NCBI RefSeq assembly: GCF_001712795.1
Contig: NZ_KV757561.1
Span: 57,622-121,621, forward strand
Reading direction: 5' to 3'
From: Nostoc sp. KVJ20
GTDB lineage: Bacteria > Cyanobacteriota > Cyanobacteriia > Cyanobacteriales > Nostocaceae
DNA length: 64,000 bases
The notes under the pieces were generated by a model. The model searched no databases. It saw nothing but the letters and a program-made list of their open reading frames with translations, and was not told the origin of the DNA. The translations under genes were made by a program, and so were the position numbers. Below are positions 1 to 9,006 of this stretch, in pieces (the first letter of the stretch is position 1; each line of letters starts with the position of its first letter).

Positions 1-99
1 CTCAGTACAACTAAGAAGCCTTCTTGACTGTTGCCTGTAGCAAGATTGCCTATTGCCTGTCTACGCAAATTCGTTCAGAAATCAAAGCGGATTCCTATA
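1..99. repeat. Dispersed repeat, copy 1 (second copy at 61913-61996)
   Basis: This stretch is nearly identical to 61913-61996, in the same orientation. Both begin CTCAGTACAACTAAGAAGCC and end near AAGCGGATTCCTA. Copy 1 carries about 14 extra bases inside a run of TTGCCT direct repeats, so the length difference looks like slippage or recombination between those repeats. A short palindrome, AAGAAGCCTTCTT, lies near its left end. It encodes nothing recognisable. Confidence 0.8.
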
Positions 100-205
100 G
101 GATGAATACCGTTAAAATTCCGGAAATTTGGCTGGATTTTCCAGCCACTAATTCTCACTTTACCTAGATTTAATAACTTCAGTAGCAATTTTGAAGTACT
201 ATAAA

Positions 206-220
206 ATTATTGACAATAAT
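206..220. promoter_or_regulatory. Perfect 7-1-7 palindrome upstream of the multicopper oxidase
   Basis: ATTATTG-A-CAATAAT is a perfect inverted repeat about 80 bp before the oxidase start. Its AT-rich 7-1-7 geometry is that of Fur-family operators, which would fit an iron uptake gene, but the half-site is not the classical Fur half-site. I infer a possible operator only. Confidence 0.3.
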
Positions 221-297
221 TACTAATTCCTTTAATATTTGAAAGCAATTGAAAATCTTTTGCAATTCTTTTTTGGCGCTAACCGTAATTAAATGTC

Positions 298-1323
298 ATG
301 CCCAACAACTCCGCTCTGGGTAACGGAAAACCTTGGAGCCGCCGTCAATTACTGAAGCTGGGCCTAGCGGGTGCTGGAGTAACTGGTGCCGCTGGACTTT
401 GGCAGATGCTAAATCTACAAAGTCAGACAATCGTCAAAGTGCCACCACTCAATATAGAAGCACCAGACGACGTTACTAACCCGATGAAGATGTTAAGGGA
501 CTTTGATTATGGGACGGTGAAGCAAGAAAATGGGCGGACTATCCGGGAATTTCAGTTAACTGCGGGTACTTCCATCATAAAACTCAATAGTGCTGTCTCT
601 TACAACATCTGGGATTTAAACGGTCGCATCCCAGGGCCAACGCTACGGGCAAAACAAGGCGATCGCATCCGGGTACTCTTTCTCAACAATGCGGGACATT
701 CTCACTCTTTGCATTTTCATGGCGTTCATCCAGCAGAAATGGATGGTGTTCGCCCAATCAGCAACGGCAAAGCCACGATTTATGAATTTGATGCTGAACC
801 TTATGGCGTTCACCTATACCACTGCCATATCGAACCAGTCACCCGCCACATCGCTAAGGGGCTGTACGGAATGTTCATCATCGATCCACCTACTCCCCGT
901 CCCCCGGCTGATGAGATTGTATTAGTCATGGGTGGGTATGACGTGAATGATGATAGCCATAACGATTATTACGCCTTCAACGGTCTGCCTCACTATTACA
1001 TGCATCATCCCATTGGGATTTACAAAGATCAGTTGATTCGGCTGTATGTCCTCAACATCATTGAATACGATCCGGCAGTGACGTTTCATCTCCATGCCAA
1101 CTTCTTTGATGTCTATCGCTATGGCATGAGTATGACTCCTAGTGAGAAAACTGATGTGATTACGATGGGTGTAGCAGAAAGGCACATCTTAGAATTTGCT
1201 TTTCGCTATCCAGGTAAGTATATGTTCCATCCCCATCAAGATGCGATCGCAGAAAACGGTTGTATGGGTCAATTTGACGTACTTACTGAGAGGATCTCCC
1301 AAAATCCTGTGAAAAATTCCTGA
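298..1323 (+). CDS. Tat-exported two-domain multicopper oxidase
   Basis: A likely periplasmic copper oxidase, probably oxidising Fe(II) for the FTR1 permease encoded downstream. The N-terminus has a twin-arginine signal (SRRQLLKLG, R15-R16, then an Ala/Gly-rich hydrophobic stretch). Four copper motifs are visible: HFHG near residue 139, HCHIEPVTRH near 175 (type-1 copper pattern with a following Met/Leu), HLHAN near 263 and HPHQD near 311. At 341 residues it is a two-domain enzyme with the type-1 site in domain 1, like CuNIR-type and two-domain laccases, not a three-domain laccase. Followed on the same strand by a lipoprotein, a ferritin-like gene and FTR1. Ferroxidase activity is inferred from that context; a laccase or nitrite reductase role is possible. 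Confidence 0.88.
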   Translation: MPNNSALGNGKPWSRRQLLKLGLAGAGVTGAAGLWQMLNLQSQTIVKVPPLNIEAPDDVTNPMKMLRDFDYGTVKQENGRTIREFQLTAGTSIIKLNSAVSYNIWDLNGRIPGPTLRAKQGDRIRVLFLNNAGHSHSLHFHGVHPAEMDGVRPISNGKATIYEFDAEPYGVHLYHCHIEPVTRHIAKGLYGMFIIDPPTPRPPADEIVLVMGGYDVNDDSHNDYYAFNGLPHYYMHHPIGIYKDQLIRLYVLNIIEYDPAVTFHLHANFFDVYRYGMSMTPSEKTDVITMGVAERHILEFAFRYPGKYMFHPHQDAIAENGCMGQFDVLTERISQNPVKNS

Positions 1324-1436
1324 CACTATTATTTACTATTCGTAATTAATTCATGAAAATTTTAGAGAATAGTTGATAAAAAATATCATTATATGCAACA
1401 GTAAAATCTATGACAATCTGTCAAACCAACTAGATC

Positions 1437-1536
1437 CTAGTAGTCTGTCAATAAATAATTGATGGATAAATTCCCTGTAGAGACGGCGATTTATCGCGTC
1501 TCTCTAACCGTCACAATGAATTTGACAGACCACTAG
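1437..1536. mobile_element. MITE-like element with 4 bp CTAG duplication
   Basis: CTAG stands at 1437-1440 and again at 1533-1536. Just inside are 11 bp terminal inverted repeats, TAGTCTGTCAA and TTGACAGACCA, with one mismatch. The 92 bp body contains a GAGACG...CGTCTC hairpin (1479-1503) of a family also seen at 52366-52385 and, more loosely, at 23003-23030. It has no coding capacity, so any transposase would act in trans. It lies between the multicopper oxidase and the lipoprotein genes. Confidence 0.65.
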
Positions 1537-1589
1537 TAATAGTTTGAAATTTTTCAATTAATACCTTTTAAGTTGTGTGAGAAGCAAAA

Positions 1590-2627
1590 ATGATAAAAAT
1601 TCGTTATATCTGTTTAACAGCAGCAGCAGCCTTAATAGTTACCTTGAGTTCTTGTAGTAATACACCAACCGCAGAAAATCCATCAGCACCAGTTCCTAAC
1701 ACTCCCGCTACAGAGGCAGTAAGTAGTAACAGTCATAGTGGTCACGGTAGCAAAGACAAAATTAACATTAACAGCGCTATATTGTCAGAATTGGATAAGT
1801 TTGAAGCCAAGCTAGGTATCCCGGCTTTATCAAACAAAATCCAGGCAAATCGTCCCTACGGTAGCCCAGAAGATTTAGTTACTAAAAAAGTAATTACTCA
1901 AGAACAGTTCAACCAAATTAAAGATCAGGTTGGTGTTCAAGAAGTAGTACTCACAGGTGAGGCAAAAGATGTTGACTATATGTCTAAATTAGGCTTAATG
2001 AAAGGGCATCTTTTGGTAGCACAAGAACTGCTCGATCAGAACCAGCCGAAACAGGCAGAACCTCATATTGGGCATCCAGTTGAGGAGATTTATGTTGACG
2101 TAGAAGAACAATTGAATGAGCGTAAAGTTAAAGAATTTAAGACAACTTTGGTGAGTTTGCAAGATTTAGTGAAATCTAGTCCGAAGGATAGCAAAGTTAA
2201 AACTAATTTTACTTCTTCAGTGCAAGCAGTTGACGGAGCGATCGCAGCTTTGCCAGCAGACGAACGCTCAAAACCAGCTTTTGTGCTACAGGTGATTAAT
2301 GAATTGCTAGATTCAGCTAACTCCGAATATGGCGCTGCGATCGCAGATGGTAAAATAACCGCACCAATTGAGTATCAAGACTCCCGTGGTTTTGTCGTTT
2401 ACGCCAATGATTTATACAAAGGAATTTCTAGTCAAGTAGCTCAAGCAGATCCCGAAGCACACAAAGCGATCGATGCTAGTTTCGCTGAACTAATAAAAGT
2501 TTGGCCCACCGCCATACCACCAGCGAAAGCAGTCAAAACACCTAATGATGTTACCAAACTGGTGAAAACCATTGAGGAAAACTCTCAAAAAGTCGTTGAC
2601 AAATCCAATACCCAAGCACAGCGATAA
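1590..2627 (+). CDS. Helix-hairpin-helix lipoprotein of the iron cluster
   Basis: The signal ends in lipobox LSSC with C22 as the lipidation site. A low-complexity, His-containing linker follows (SHSGHG near residue 50), then at about 58-110 a ComEA-like helix-hairpin-helix segment (ININSA... then YGSPEDLV and ITQEQFNQIK). From about 120 to 335 there is a helical domain with H-x-x-x-x-E and HxxE-like motifs (GHLLVAQELL, HIGHPVEEIY, EYQDSRGFV) that recalls EfeO/imelysin-type iron-binding proteins. It sits between a multicopper oxidase and a ferritin-like gene with FTR1 downstream, so an iron-binding or delivery role at the membrane is inferred. The exact family is uncertain. Confidence 0.75.
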   Translation: MIKIRYICLTAAAALIVTLSSCSNTPTAENPSAPVPNTPATEAVSSNSHSGHGSKDKININSAILSELDKFEAKLGIPALSNKIQANRPYGSPEDLVTKKVITQEQFNQIKDQVGVQEVVLTGEAKDVDYMSKLGLMKGHLLVAQELLDQNQPKQAEPHIGHPVEEIYVDVEEQLNERKVKEFKTTLVSLQDLVKSSPKDSKVKTNFTSSVQAVDGAIAALPADERSKPAFVLQVINELLDSANSEYGAAIADGKITAPIEYQDSRGFVVYANDLYKGISSQVAQADPEAHKAIDASFAELIKVWPTAIPPAKAVKTPNDVTKLVKTIEENSQKVVDKSNTQAQR

Positions 2628-2670
2628 CACTTTAATTTAATGGTAAGTATAGATTAACGAGTTTAAAATA

Positions 2671-2728
2671 GTTAGGAGTTAAGAGTTAAGAATTACGAAT
2701 TACGAATTACGAATTACGAACTCCTAAC
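2671..2728. repeat. Inverted repeat around a tandem AATTACG array
   Basis: GTTAGGAGTT at 2671-2680 pairs with AACTCCTAAC at 2719-2728. Between them lie GAGTTAAGA and about four copies of the heptamer AATTACG. This is a common type of Nostocales intergenic repeat. No T-run follows, so terminator function is not supported. Confidence 0.6.
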
Positions 2729-2764
2729 TAATTACACTCCATTCGTTACTTGAACTAACAACTG

Positions 2765-3199
2765 ATGCAAGAACTTGACCATAAAAAGACCATTGACCTG
2801 CTGAACGCCATCATGGAATTTGAACTAGCAGGGGTAGTCCGCTACACACATTATTCTTTGATGGTGACTGGCCCTAACCGTATTCCAATTGTGGCTTTTT
2901 TCAAAGCACAGGCAAGTGAGTCTTTACTTCATGCCGAACAAGTGGGAGAAATTCTCACCGGTTTAGATGGGCATCCCTCCCTGAAAATTGCCCCAATGGA
3001 AGAAACCTACCAGCATAAAGTCAAGGATATCTTGGAAGAAAGCTTATCCCATGAAAAAAAGGCATTGGAACTTTATAAAAATCTGCTCGAAACTGTCACC
3101 AATGCCAGCATTTATCTTGAAGAATTCGCACGCGGTATGATCGGTCAAGAAGAGATGCATAATCTCGAACTGAAAAAGATGCTACGCGATTTTAGCTAA
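2765..3199 (+). CDS. Ferritin-like (bacterioferritin-type) protein
   Basis: A 144-residue four-helix ferritin-like protein, likely storing or buffering iron in the cytoplasm. Helix 1 carries EFELAGVVRY (E20), helix 2 ASESLLHAE (E52 and H56), helix 3 EESLSHEKKALELY, and helix 4 GQEEMHNLEL, a clear ExxH. The usual ExxH of helix 2 appears here as ExxxH, with Ser at the expected Glu position, so one metal ligand may differ from typical bacterioferritin. No haem ligand can be assigned. The gene lies about 135 bp before FTR1 in the same direction, consistent with a shared iron uptake and storage role. Confidence 0.82.
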   Translation: MQELDHKKTIDLLNAIMEFELAGVVRYTHYSLMVTGPNRIPIVAFFKAQASESLLHAEQVGEILTGLDGHPSLKIAPMEETYQHKVKDILEESLSHEKKALELYKNLLETVTNASIYLEEFARGMIGQEEMHNLELKKMLRDFS

Positions 3200-3334
3200 T
3201 AGTCATTAGTCATTAGTCCTTAGTCATTGGTCATTAGTCATTGGTTATTAGTCATTAGTCATTAGACAAAAACAAAGGACAAAGGACTAATGACAAGGGA
3301 CTAATGACAAAGGACAAAAGACAAAGGACAAAAG
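3200..3334. repeat. Heptamer-like repeat array TAGTCAT / GGACAAA
   Basis: Degenerate tandem copies of TAGTCATTAGTC, followed by GACAAAGGACAAA-type repeats, fill the whole gap between the ferritin-like gene and FTR1. Such short tandem repeats are frequent in Nostocales intergenic DNA. There is no room for a conventional promoter outside the array. Confidence 0.7.
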
Positions 3335-4303
3335 ATGAATTTTAGTACTGCTCTACCTACTTTCGTAATCACACTCCGAGAAGGAGTGGAAGCTGCCCTT
3401 GTTGTTGGCATTGTGCTAGCTTTGCTGAAAAAAGCTAAACAATCCCGACTCAACTCTTGGGTATATGCTGGTGTTGGCGTTGGCATTGTCATCAGTGCCT
3501 TAATAGGCGTGTTATTCAGTTGGATAATTCAAGTACTGGGAGCCGCAAATCCTCAATACACCACCGTAGTTGAGCCAGCGCTAGAAGGTGTGTTTAGTGT
3601 ATTAGCGATCGCAATGCTCAGTTGGATGCTAATCTGGATGACTAAACAAGCCAGATTCATGAAAGCTACAGTTGAGGGAGCAGTCACAGAAGCACTGACA
3701 CAAAACTCAAATGCTGGCTGGGGTGTTTTTACTTTAATTTTAATTGCCGTTGTCCGCGAAGGCTTTGAAACTGTTCTCTTCGTTGCAGCTAATTTTCAAC
3801 AGGGATTAATGCCAGCCTTGGGTGCTATTGCTGGTTTGGTAACAGCATCCGCTATTGGAGTGCTGTTATTTAAATGGGGTGTCAAAATTAACATCCGCCA
3901 GTTTTTCCAGGTAATGGGCGTTTTATTAGTGTTGATTGTGGCTGGGTTGGTAGTTTCAGCCTTGAAACACTTTGACGAAGCTGTAGCTAACCTTGCCCTT
4001 AGCAGTCGCGCTACAGAAAACCTTTGTTTCTATTACGAACATTTTACAAAAGTCCACTCTTGTATTTTGGGGCCAATGGTTTCCAATACTTCCACAATCT
4101 TGCCTGACGAACAGTTTCCTGGGATTATTCTCAAATCTTTATTTGGCTATAGAGACAACCTCTATCTTGTGCAAGCAGTTGGATATGTTACGTTTTTACT
4201 CACCATTGGAGGATTATATTTCCGCAGCCTTGGAGGTGCTTCTCGTGAAGGTAAAAAGAATATCCCCTTTGGACAAAAACCAATTAGTTCTGCAAAAGAT
4301 TAA
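3335..4303 (+). CDS. FTR1-family high-affinity iron permease
   Basis: A polytopic membrane protein of 322 residues with about seven hydrophobic segments. Both diagnostic REGxE iron-binding motifs are present: REGVE at residues 15-19 and REGFE near 141. These are the hallmark of Ftr1/EfeU, which take up Fe(III) delivered by a partner oxidase. The multicopper oxidase, lipoprotein and ferritin-like genes upstream in the same direction complete an Fet3-Ftr1/EfeUOB-like arrangement. The 3' end is convergent with a metal-chelate binding lipoprotein gene. Confidence 0.92.
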   Translation: MNFSTALPTFVITLREGVEAALVVGIVLALLKKAKQSRLNSWVYAGVGVGIVISALIGVLFSWIIQVLGAANPQYTTVVEPALEGVFSVLAIAMLSWMLIWMTKQARFMKATVEGAVTEALTQNSNAGWGVFTLILIAVVREGFETVLFVAANFQQGLMPALGAIAGLVTASAIGVLLFKWGVKINIRQFFQVMGVLLVLIVAGLVVSALKHFDEAVANLALSSRATENLCFYYEHFTKVHSCILGPMVSNTSTILPDEQFPGIILKSLFGYRDNLYLVQAVGYVTFLLTIGGLYFRSLGGASREGKKNIPFGQKPISSAKD

Positions 4304-4334
4304 AAGCACAGTCAATTTTATATTTCTTGCCTAG

Positions 4335-4355
4335 TTCCCAGTCTCTGACTGGGAA
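4335..4355. repeat. Hairpin repeat between convergent genes
   Basis: TTCCCAGTC and GACTGGGAA form a perfect 9 bp stem with loop TCT. A second G+C-rich run, GGGAGGCTCCGCCTACCC, follows. The position between convergent stops would suit a bidirectional terminator, but there is no T-run. It resembles a dispersed cyanobacterial hairpin repeat. Confidence 0.5.
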
Positions 4356-4446
4356 TTCCTATTGGGAGGCTCCGCCTACCCTATTCATGAATGACAAGCA
4401 TTTGAAAATAGAACCTAAAACAAGATTTTAAATTATATTTATTGAG

Positions 4447-5382
4447 CTAAGTACTTTGTGGTGCAAACAACGCTTGCTTAAGCTGCTGACAAGCCTTTTC
4501 TATTGCATCTATACTACCTGGATTTACTAGACCAAAATAATCAAACACATAAACTCGGTTATTTTTAGTTGCTTGCAATTTCTGCCAAAAAGCTTCCTTT
4601 TTCAAAGAATCTAAAAGCGCTACTTCAGAATTTCCTTGTGGAGGATTAACTAAAATTATCACCTCTGGATTTGCTTCTAAAACTTTCTCAGCCGAAAGCG
4701 TCACATAACCACCAACTGGGCTTTTTCCTTGTAAATCTGCTGCTATATTTTTCGCTTGAAATTTCACTAGCAAATCTCCTGCCCAACTATTTTTGTTCGG
4801 CGCTAAAATTGGTTGACGACTAACCAGTGCTAGAGTAGAAGGACTCTGAGTTGGCTTATCTGGCAAAAAAGTTTTATAACGGTTTAACAAAGGCTGAGGA
4901 TCAGCATTAATTGATTTAGCAAGTGTTTTAGTAACTTCTTCTAGAGATTCCCAGCTATTCACCTTAGTGAGCAAAGTCGGAATTCCTAGTTGCTGAAGTC
5001 TTTGAATTGGGATATTAGAAAAACCTTCAGCACCAATAACTAAATCTGGCTTCAGTGCTACCACTTTTTCTAAATTTGGTGGACTTTGACCTTCACTAAC
5101 GCGGGGAATATCCTTAAATCTAGAGTCATTATTAAATAATTTACTACCAGTGATTCCAACAATTTTTGTTTCATCTAGTCGAGAGATAATATCAGCAGAA
5201 AGAGAAGAAAGAGCAACAACTCTTTTTGCTGATCCTTTTGGTAATTGTTGAGAGTTCGTGTTAGTCGCCTCAGTGGTATTTTCCACTGTAGTTTGTGGTT
5301 GTTGAGTATTTGCAGTGGTGCAAGCAACTAAAACTATACTTAACAAAATTGCTAAAGCTGATAGCAGCCAACGACGATGCAT
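4447..5382 (-). CDS. ABC transporter binding lipoprotein, iron-siderophore/cobalamin type
   Basis: A periplasmic lipoprotein (lipobox LVAC, lipidated C21) of the TroA-like helical-backbone metal receptor superfamily, FepB/BtuF type (PF01497). Visible signatures are RVVALSSLSADII near residue 55, NLEKVVALKPDLVIGAEG and a late PEVIILVNPP. No permease or ATPase gene is next to it, so it either works with a transporter encoded elsewhere or acts as an accessory binder. It is convergent with FTR1, in keeping with iron as the ligand, although B12 or another chelate cannot be excluded. Confidence 0.82.
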   Translation of the reverse strand: MHRRWLLSALAILLSIVLVACTTANTQQPQTTVENTTEATNTNSQQLPKGSAKRVVALSSLSADIISRLDETKIVGITGSKLFNNDSRFKDIPRVSEGQSPPNLEKVVALKPDLVIGAEGFSNIPIQRLQQLGIPTLLTKVNSWESLEEVTKTLAKSINADPQPLLNRYKTFLPDKPTQSPSTLALVSRQPILAPNKNSWAGDLLVKFQAKNIAADLQGKSPVGGYVTLSAEKVLEANPEVIILVNPPQGNSEVALLDSLKKEAFWQKLQATKNNRVYVFDYFGLVNPGSIDAIEKACQQLKQALFAPQST

Positions 5383-5510
5383 ATAAAAATTCCTTATATG
5401 AGTGAGAATGGTATAACATTAGCATTCGTAATTCGTAATGACGCTATCAGTTGAATTACGAATTACGAATTCTGAATTATTAATGTAATTTTTCCAATCC
5501 CCAGTTAAAC

Positions 5511-8456
5511 TTACTTTGTCTCCATCCAATTGTCACCAACACGCGCCTCCACAAGCAAAGGCACACTCAACTGCACTGCATTTTCCATCACCGACTTAAT
5601 TTGCAGTTGTAATTCTTCCCACTCATCAGGGGGAATTTCAAACACTAATTCATCATGAACTTGCAACAACAAACGCGCCTGATAGTTCTTCAAAACCTCA
5701 TGCAATCTCACCATTGCAATTTTGATAATATCAGCGTTAGAACCTTGAATTGGTGCATTAGCAGCAGAGCGTAGTAAACCTGCGTCATAAGCACCTAAAT
5801 TCTTCAATTTACTCAGATCAATATCTTCTGGATTACTGCCTTTTAATTTACGTAAACTGTTATTAGTAAAATCAAAATAACGACGACGACCGAAAATAGT
5901 TTCTACATAACCAAGAGCGATCGCTTCTTTTTTGACTCGCTCTAAATATCCAAAAACTTTAGGATATCGTTCATTAAACCGCTTAATGAACTCGTTGGCA
6001 ATGTTTTTATCTATCCCAGTTGAGCGCGAAAATCTGAGAGAACCCATTCCATAAATCACGCCAAAATTGATAGTTTTTGCCATCCCTCGTTCTTCTGAGG
6101 TGATATTTTCTTTTTCAAATACTAACCGCGCCGTCACAGTATGAACATCTTCATTTTGCTGATATGCTTGCACTAATATCGGCTCTTGACTCAAATGAGC
6201 CAAAATTCGTAATTCAATTTGTGAGTAATCAGCAGCCACCATTAACCAACCAGGTTCAGGCAAAAATGCCTTCCGAATTTGGCGACTAAAAGCTGTACGA
6301 ATGGGAATATTTTGTAAATTCGGGTTAGAAGAAGATAACCTACCCGTTGATGTTGCTGCTTGATTAAAATCAGTATGCACTCGCTGGGTATCTGGACGCA
6401 CCAATGCAGGTAATGCATCAACATAAGTAGACTTTAATTTGGATAAAGTGCGATACTCAATAATCGCCTCAACAAACCCAGTGTTATCATCTTCTTGAAG
6501 TCTTTCCAGTGTTGCTGCGTCTGTAGAGAAGCCCGTTTGTATTTTACGAGAATGTTTGGTGCTTAACCCCAGCTTTTCAAACAAAATTTGGCTCAATTGT
6601 TTAGGAGAACCTAAGTTAAAATTTTCCCCAGCTATTTCAGTTGCTTGCTCTTTTAACCTAGCTAACTCTGTTTCTAAATGCTGCGAAAGTTCTTGCAAAT
6701 AAGCTGAATTAATCCGAACGCCTGTATATTCCATTTGGGCTAAAACCGCTTCTAATGGCTGCTCAACTTCCACTAATAGCTTAGACAAAGCTGGAAATTT
6801 ATCCAGTTCCTCACGCAATTTTGCCACTAAACCAAAGGTAGAATAAGCATCCATCCCACAGTAGTCAGCTACGGCGGGAATATCTATATCAGCGATAGTT
6901 TTGCCTTTAGGAACTAAATCTAAATAACTTTTAGCTATCAATCCCAAATATCGCTGCGACAAATCCATCAAATTATGACTTGAATCTGGATTTAGAATGT
7001 AACTTGCCAGCATGGGATCAAACACCACTCCCGCCAAGTTAATTCCTTGACACCTGAGAACTAAGCGGTCAAATTTGGCGTTTTGTAAAGCTTTTGGATA
7101 ATCCGCACTTTCGAGAATTGGGCGTAATACTTCTAACACCAAATCTTTATGCAAATTTTCTCCAGTTTTATGCCCCACAGGAATATAGGCCACCTCATCT
7201 GGTTCCGTTCCCCAACAGCAACCAATTCCTACTAACTCAGCATCTCTTGGTTCTAAAGCGGTAGTTTCAGTGTCCCAAGCAACGGGTGTTTCTGTGTTAG
7301 TGAATTTTTCCAAAAGTTTCACCAACTCAGTTAATTTAGCTTCGGTATTGATGATACATGGTGTAATTGGAGAAGTCGATTGTTGTGGAACTGCTGCTGT
7401 ATCACTAGCACTGAAAAACCACAAATCATTATCTTCATCACCACTGAATTCTGAGTTAGTAGACTTGGGATTATTTGCGTCTGTTTTAGTTTCTTGCTTT
7501 TCTTCAACTTTGCCACCAAAACGCTGCTGAAGGTCGTTTATCCTGCCTAAAAAAGACTTAAATTCTAATTTTTCTAAAATTGGTGATAAGACGCTTGTAT
7601 CAAACCCTTTTAATTTGCAATCTTCTAAATCAAATTCTATCGGAACATCTAAAACTATAGTTGCCAAATAGCGAGACTTCTCGGCATCTTCTTTACCCGC
7701 TGCCAGTTTTTTCTGAGTTGCACCTTTAATTTCATCTAAGGCAGCATAAACATTTTCAAGTGAACCGTATGTATTCAGCAGTTGCACTGCTGTTTTTTCC
7801 CCAATTCCCTTGACACCAGGAATATTATCTGATTTATCACCACAAAGAGCTTTGAAATCAACAATTTGTGAAGGTAAAACGCCCATTTTTTCTTTGACTT
7901 GTTCTGCTTCAAATTCTGTGATGCTATTTGTGGAGCGTTTTAGAGCATCTGGACTAAAATTCAGAACAGTAATTTCTTTGTCAGAATCTATCAATTGAAA
8001 TAAATCGCGATCGCCAGTTAAAATCTTCACTCTATACCCAGCCGCAGTTACTCGCTGTGCTAAGGTTCCCAAAACATCATCAGCCTCAAAACCAGGGGCA
8101 GTGAAAAAGGGTAGATTGAAGCCATTCAGCAACTCATGCAGGTTTGCTAAGTCGGGAATGAAGTCTTCTGGCGTTTCCGGGCGATCGGCTTTATAAGTCT
8201 CGTCCGCTTCGTGGCGAAAAGTTGCCTCAGCCAAATCAAAAGCGATCGCCATTGCTTGAGGCTGTTGTGTTGCCATTACCTCCAACAGGCACTTCACAAA
8301 ACCAAAACATATACTGGTAGGAATCCCCGTTTTGGTACGCAGTCCTCCATCTCGCCCTTTGGCGAAAGCAAAGTATGAACGATAAGCTAAGGAGTGTCCA
8401 TCTACGAGGATGAACGTGGGGCGTGTTGCAGTTGCAGAAGTGAAAGTTTCAGACAT
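5511..8456 (-). CDS. polA: DNA polymerase I
   Basis: A 981-residue enzyme with all three domains of family A polymerases. The 5'-3' exonuclease occupies about 1-310 (LVDGHSLAYRSYFA, GDKSDNIPGVKGIG). The 3'-5' exonuclease spans about 370-560 with an intact DxE (AWDTETT near 393) and a late Tyr/Asp motif, so proofreading looks functional. The polymerase domain follows, with DYSQIELR near 742, an O-helix segment MAKTINFGVIYGM, and motif C in VHDELVFE near 932. It acts in Okazaki fragment processing and repair. The linker near 310-360 is acidic and low in complexity. Start at ATG; flanking genes are unrelated. Confidence 0.97.
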   Translation of the reverse strand: MSETFTSATATRPTFILVDGHSLAYRSYFAFAKGRDGGLRTKTGIPTSICFGFVKCLLEVMATQQPQAMAIAFDLAEATFRHEADETYKADRPETPEDFIPDLANLHELLNGFNLPFFTAPGFEADDVLGTLAQRVTAAGYRVKILTGDRDLFQLIDSDKEITVLNFSPDALKRSTNSITEFEAEQVKEKMGVLPSQIVDFKALCGDKSDNIPGVKGIGEKTAVQLLNTYGSLENVYAALDEIKGATQKKLAAGKEDAEKSRYLATIVLDVPIEFDLEDCKLKGFDTSVLSPILEKLEFKSFLGRINDLQQRFGGKVEEKQETKTDANNPKSTNSEFSGDEDNDLWFFSASDTAAVPQQSTSPITPCIINTEAKLTELVKLLEKFTNTETPVAWDTETTALEPRDAELVGIGCCWGTEPDEVAYIPVGHKTGENLHKDLVLEVLRPILESADYPKALQNAKFDRLVLRCQGINLAGVVFDPMLASYILNPDSSHNLMDLSQRYLGLIAKSYLDLVPKGKTIADIDIPAVADYCGMDAYSTFGLVAKLREELDKFPALSKLLVEVEQPLEAVLAQMEYTGVRINSAYLQELSQHLETELARLKEQATEIAGENFNLGSPKQLSQILFEKLGLSTKHSRKIQTGFSTDAATLERLQEDDNTGFVEAIIEYRTLSKLKSTYVDALPALVRPDTQRVHTDFNQAATSTGRLSSSNPNLQNIPIRTAFSRQIRKAFLPEPGWLMVAADYSQIELRILAHLSQEPILVQAYQQNEDVHTVTARLVFEKENITSEERGMAKTINFGVIYGMGSLRFSRSTGIDKNIANEFIKRFNERYPKVFGYLERVKKEAIALGYVETIFGRRRYFDFTNNSLRKLKGSNPEDIDLSKLKNLGAYDAGLLRSAANAPIQGSNADIIKIAMVRLHEVLKNYQARLLLQVHDELVFEIPPDEWEELQLQIKSVMENAVQLSVPLLVEARVGDNWMETK

Positions 8457-9006
8457 AGCCCTATTTTAGCCAGAAGCCTTGTCACATAGTTAGCAATTTC
8501 AGATGCTCGTTTAGCTTGGCTTTGGCGACAATAGCACGATTTTTGCGTACCAATCGGTATTGATATTATTTTAGACAAAGTAATGTCTACGTATTCGCAG
8601 CTTTAGTACGGAAGCCAAGTAGAACCAACTTTTAGCAGGGATACTAGCCCAATTAAGTACGTGAGTATAAACATACTAACCAGATAGTAACCAGATCCCC
8701 AACTTATCACCAGAAGTCGGGAATCTATCTCCTGAGCATTTTATATTTAATTAGGTTGACCTAGCTTACTTTTCAGGAACCAACAAAAACTAGCTTAATC
8801 TTTCGACATAATATTACCCTATAAAAGCCTCTTTGCCTTAGCAAAACTTTATATATATCAATCAAAAAGTCTATTTCTCGAAGGAACTTAAACATAATAA
8901 CTTTACATAAAGTTACGTGTATTCATCAAGACTACAAGCAGATTTTCAGAGTTAGAAATAAGTTAGTAATCCCGTAATGATTCGTTTCAGAAAAGCATCT
9001 CCGATC
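8457..9006. other. Intergenic region before the PEP-CTERM gene
   Basis: About 550 bp without a gene between the divergently read polA and the PEP-CTERM gene, so it must hold both promoters. The one clear structure is an 18 bp palindrome at 8898-8915. Otherwise it is AT-rich and I see nothing recognisable. Confidence 0.6.
8898..8915. promoter_or_regulatory. Palindrome upstream of the PEP-CTERM gene
   Basis: TAACTTTA-CA-TAAAGTTA is a perfect inverted repeat with 8 bp arms about 80-110 bp before the candidate starts. The size and spacing fit a dimeric repressor or activator site. The regulator is unknown. Confidence 0.35.

Noticed and set aside
689..1185. Two frames of 78 and 87 codons on either strand within the multicopper oxidase gene
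   Set aside because: They overlap an intact, motif-rich gene, have no family features and are out-of-frame shadows.
3993..4334. A 113-codon frame overlapping the 3' end of FTR1
   Set aside because: Alternative frame of a conserved membrane protein gene; composition is that of a shadow.
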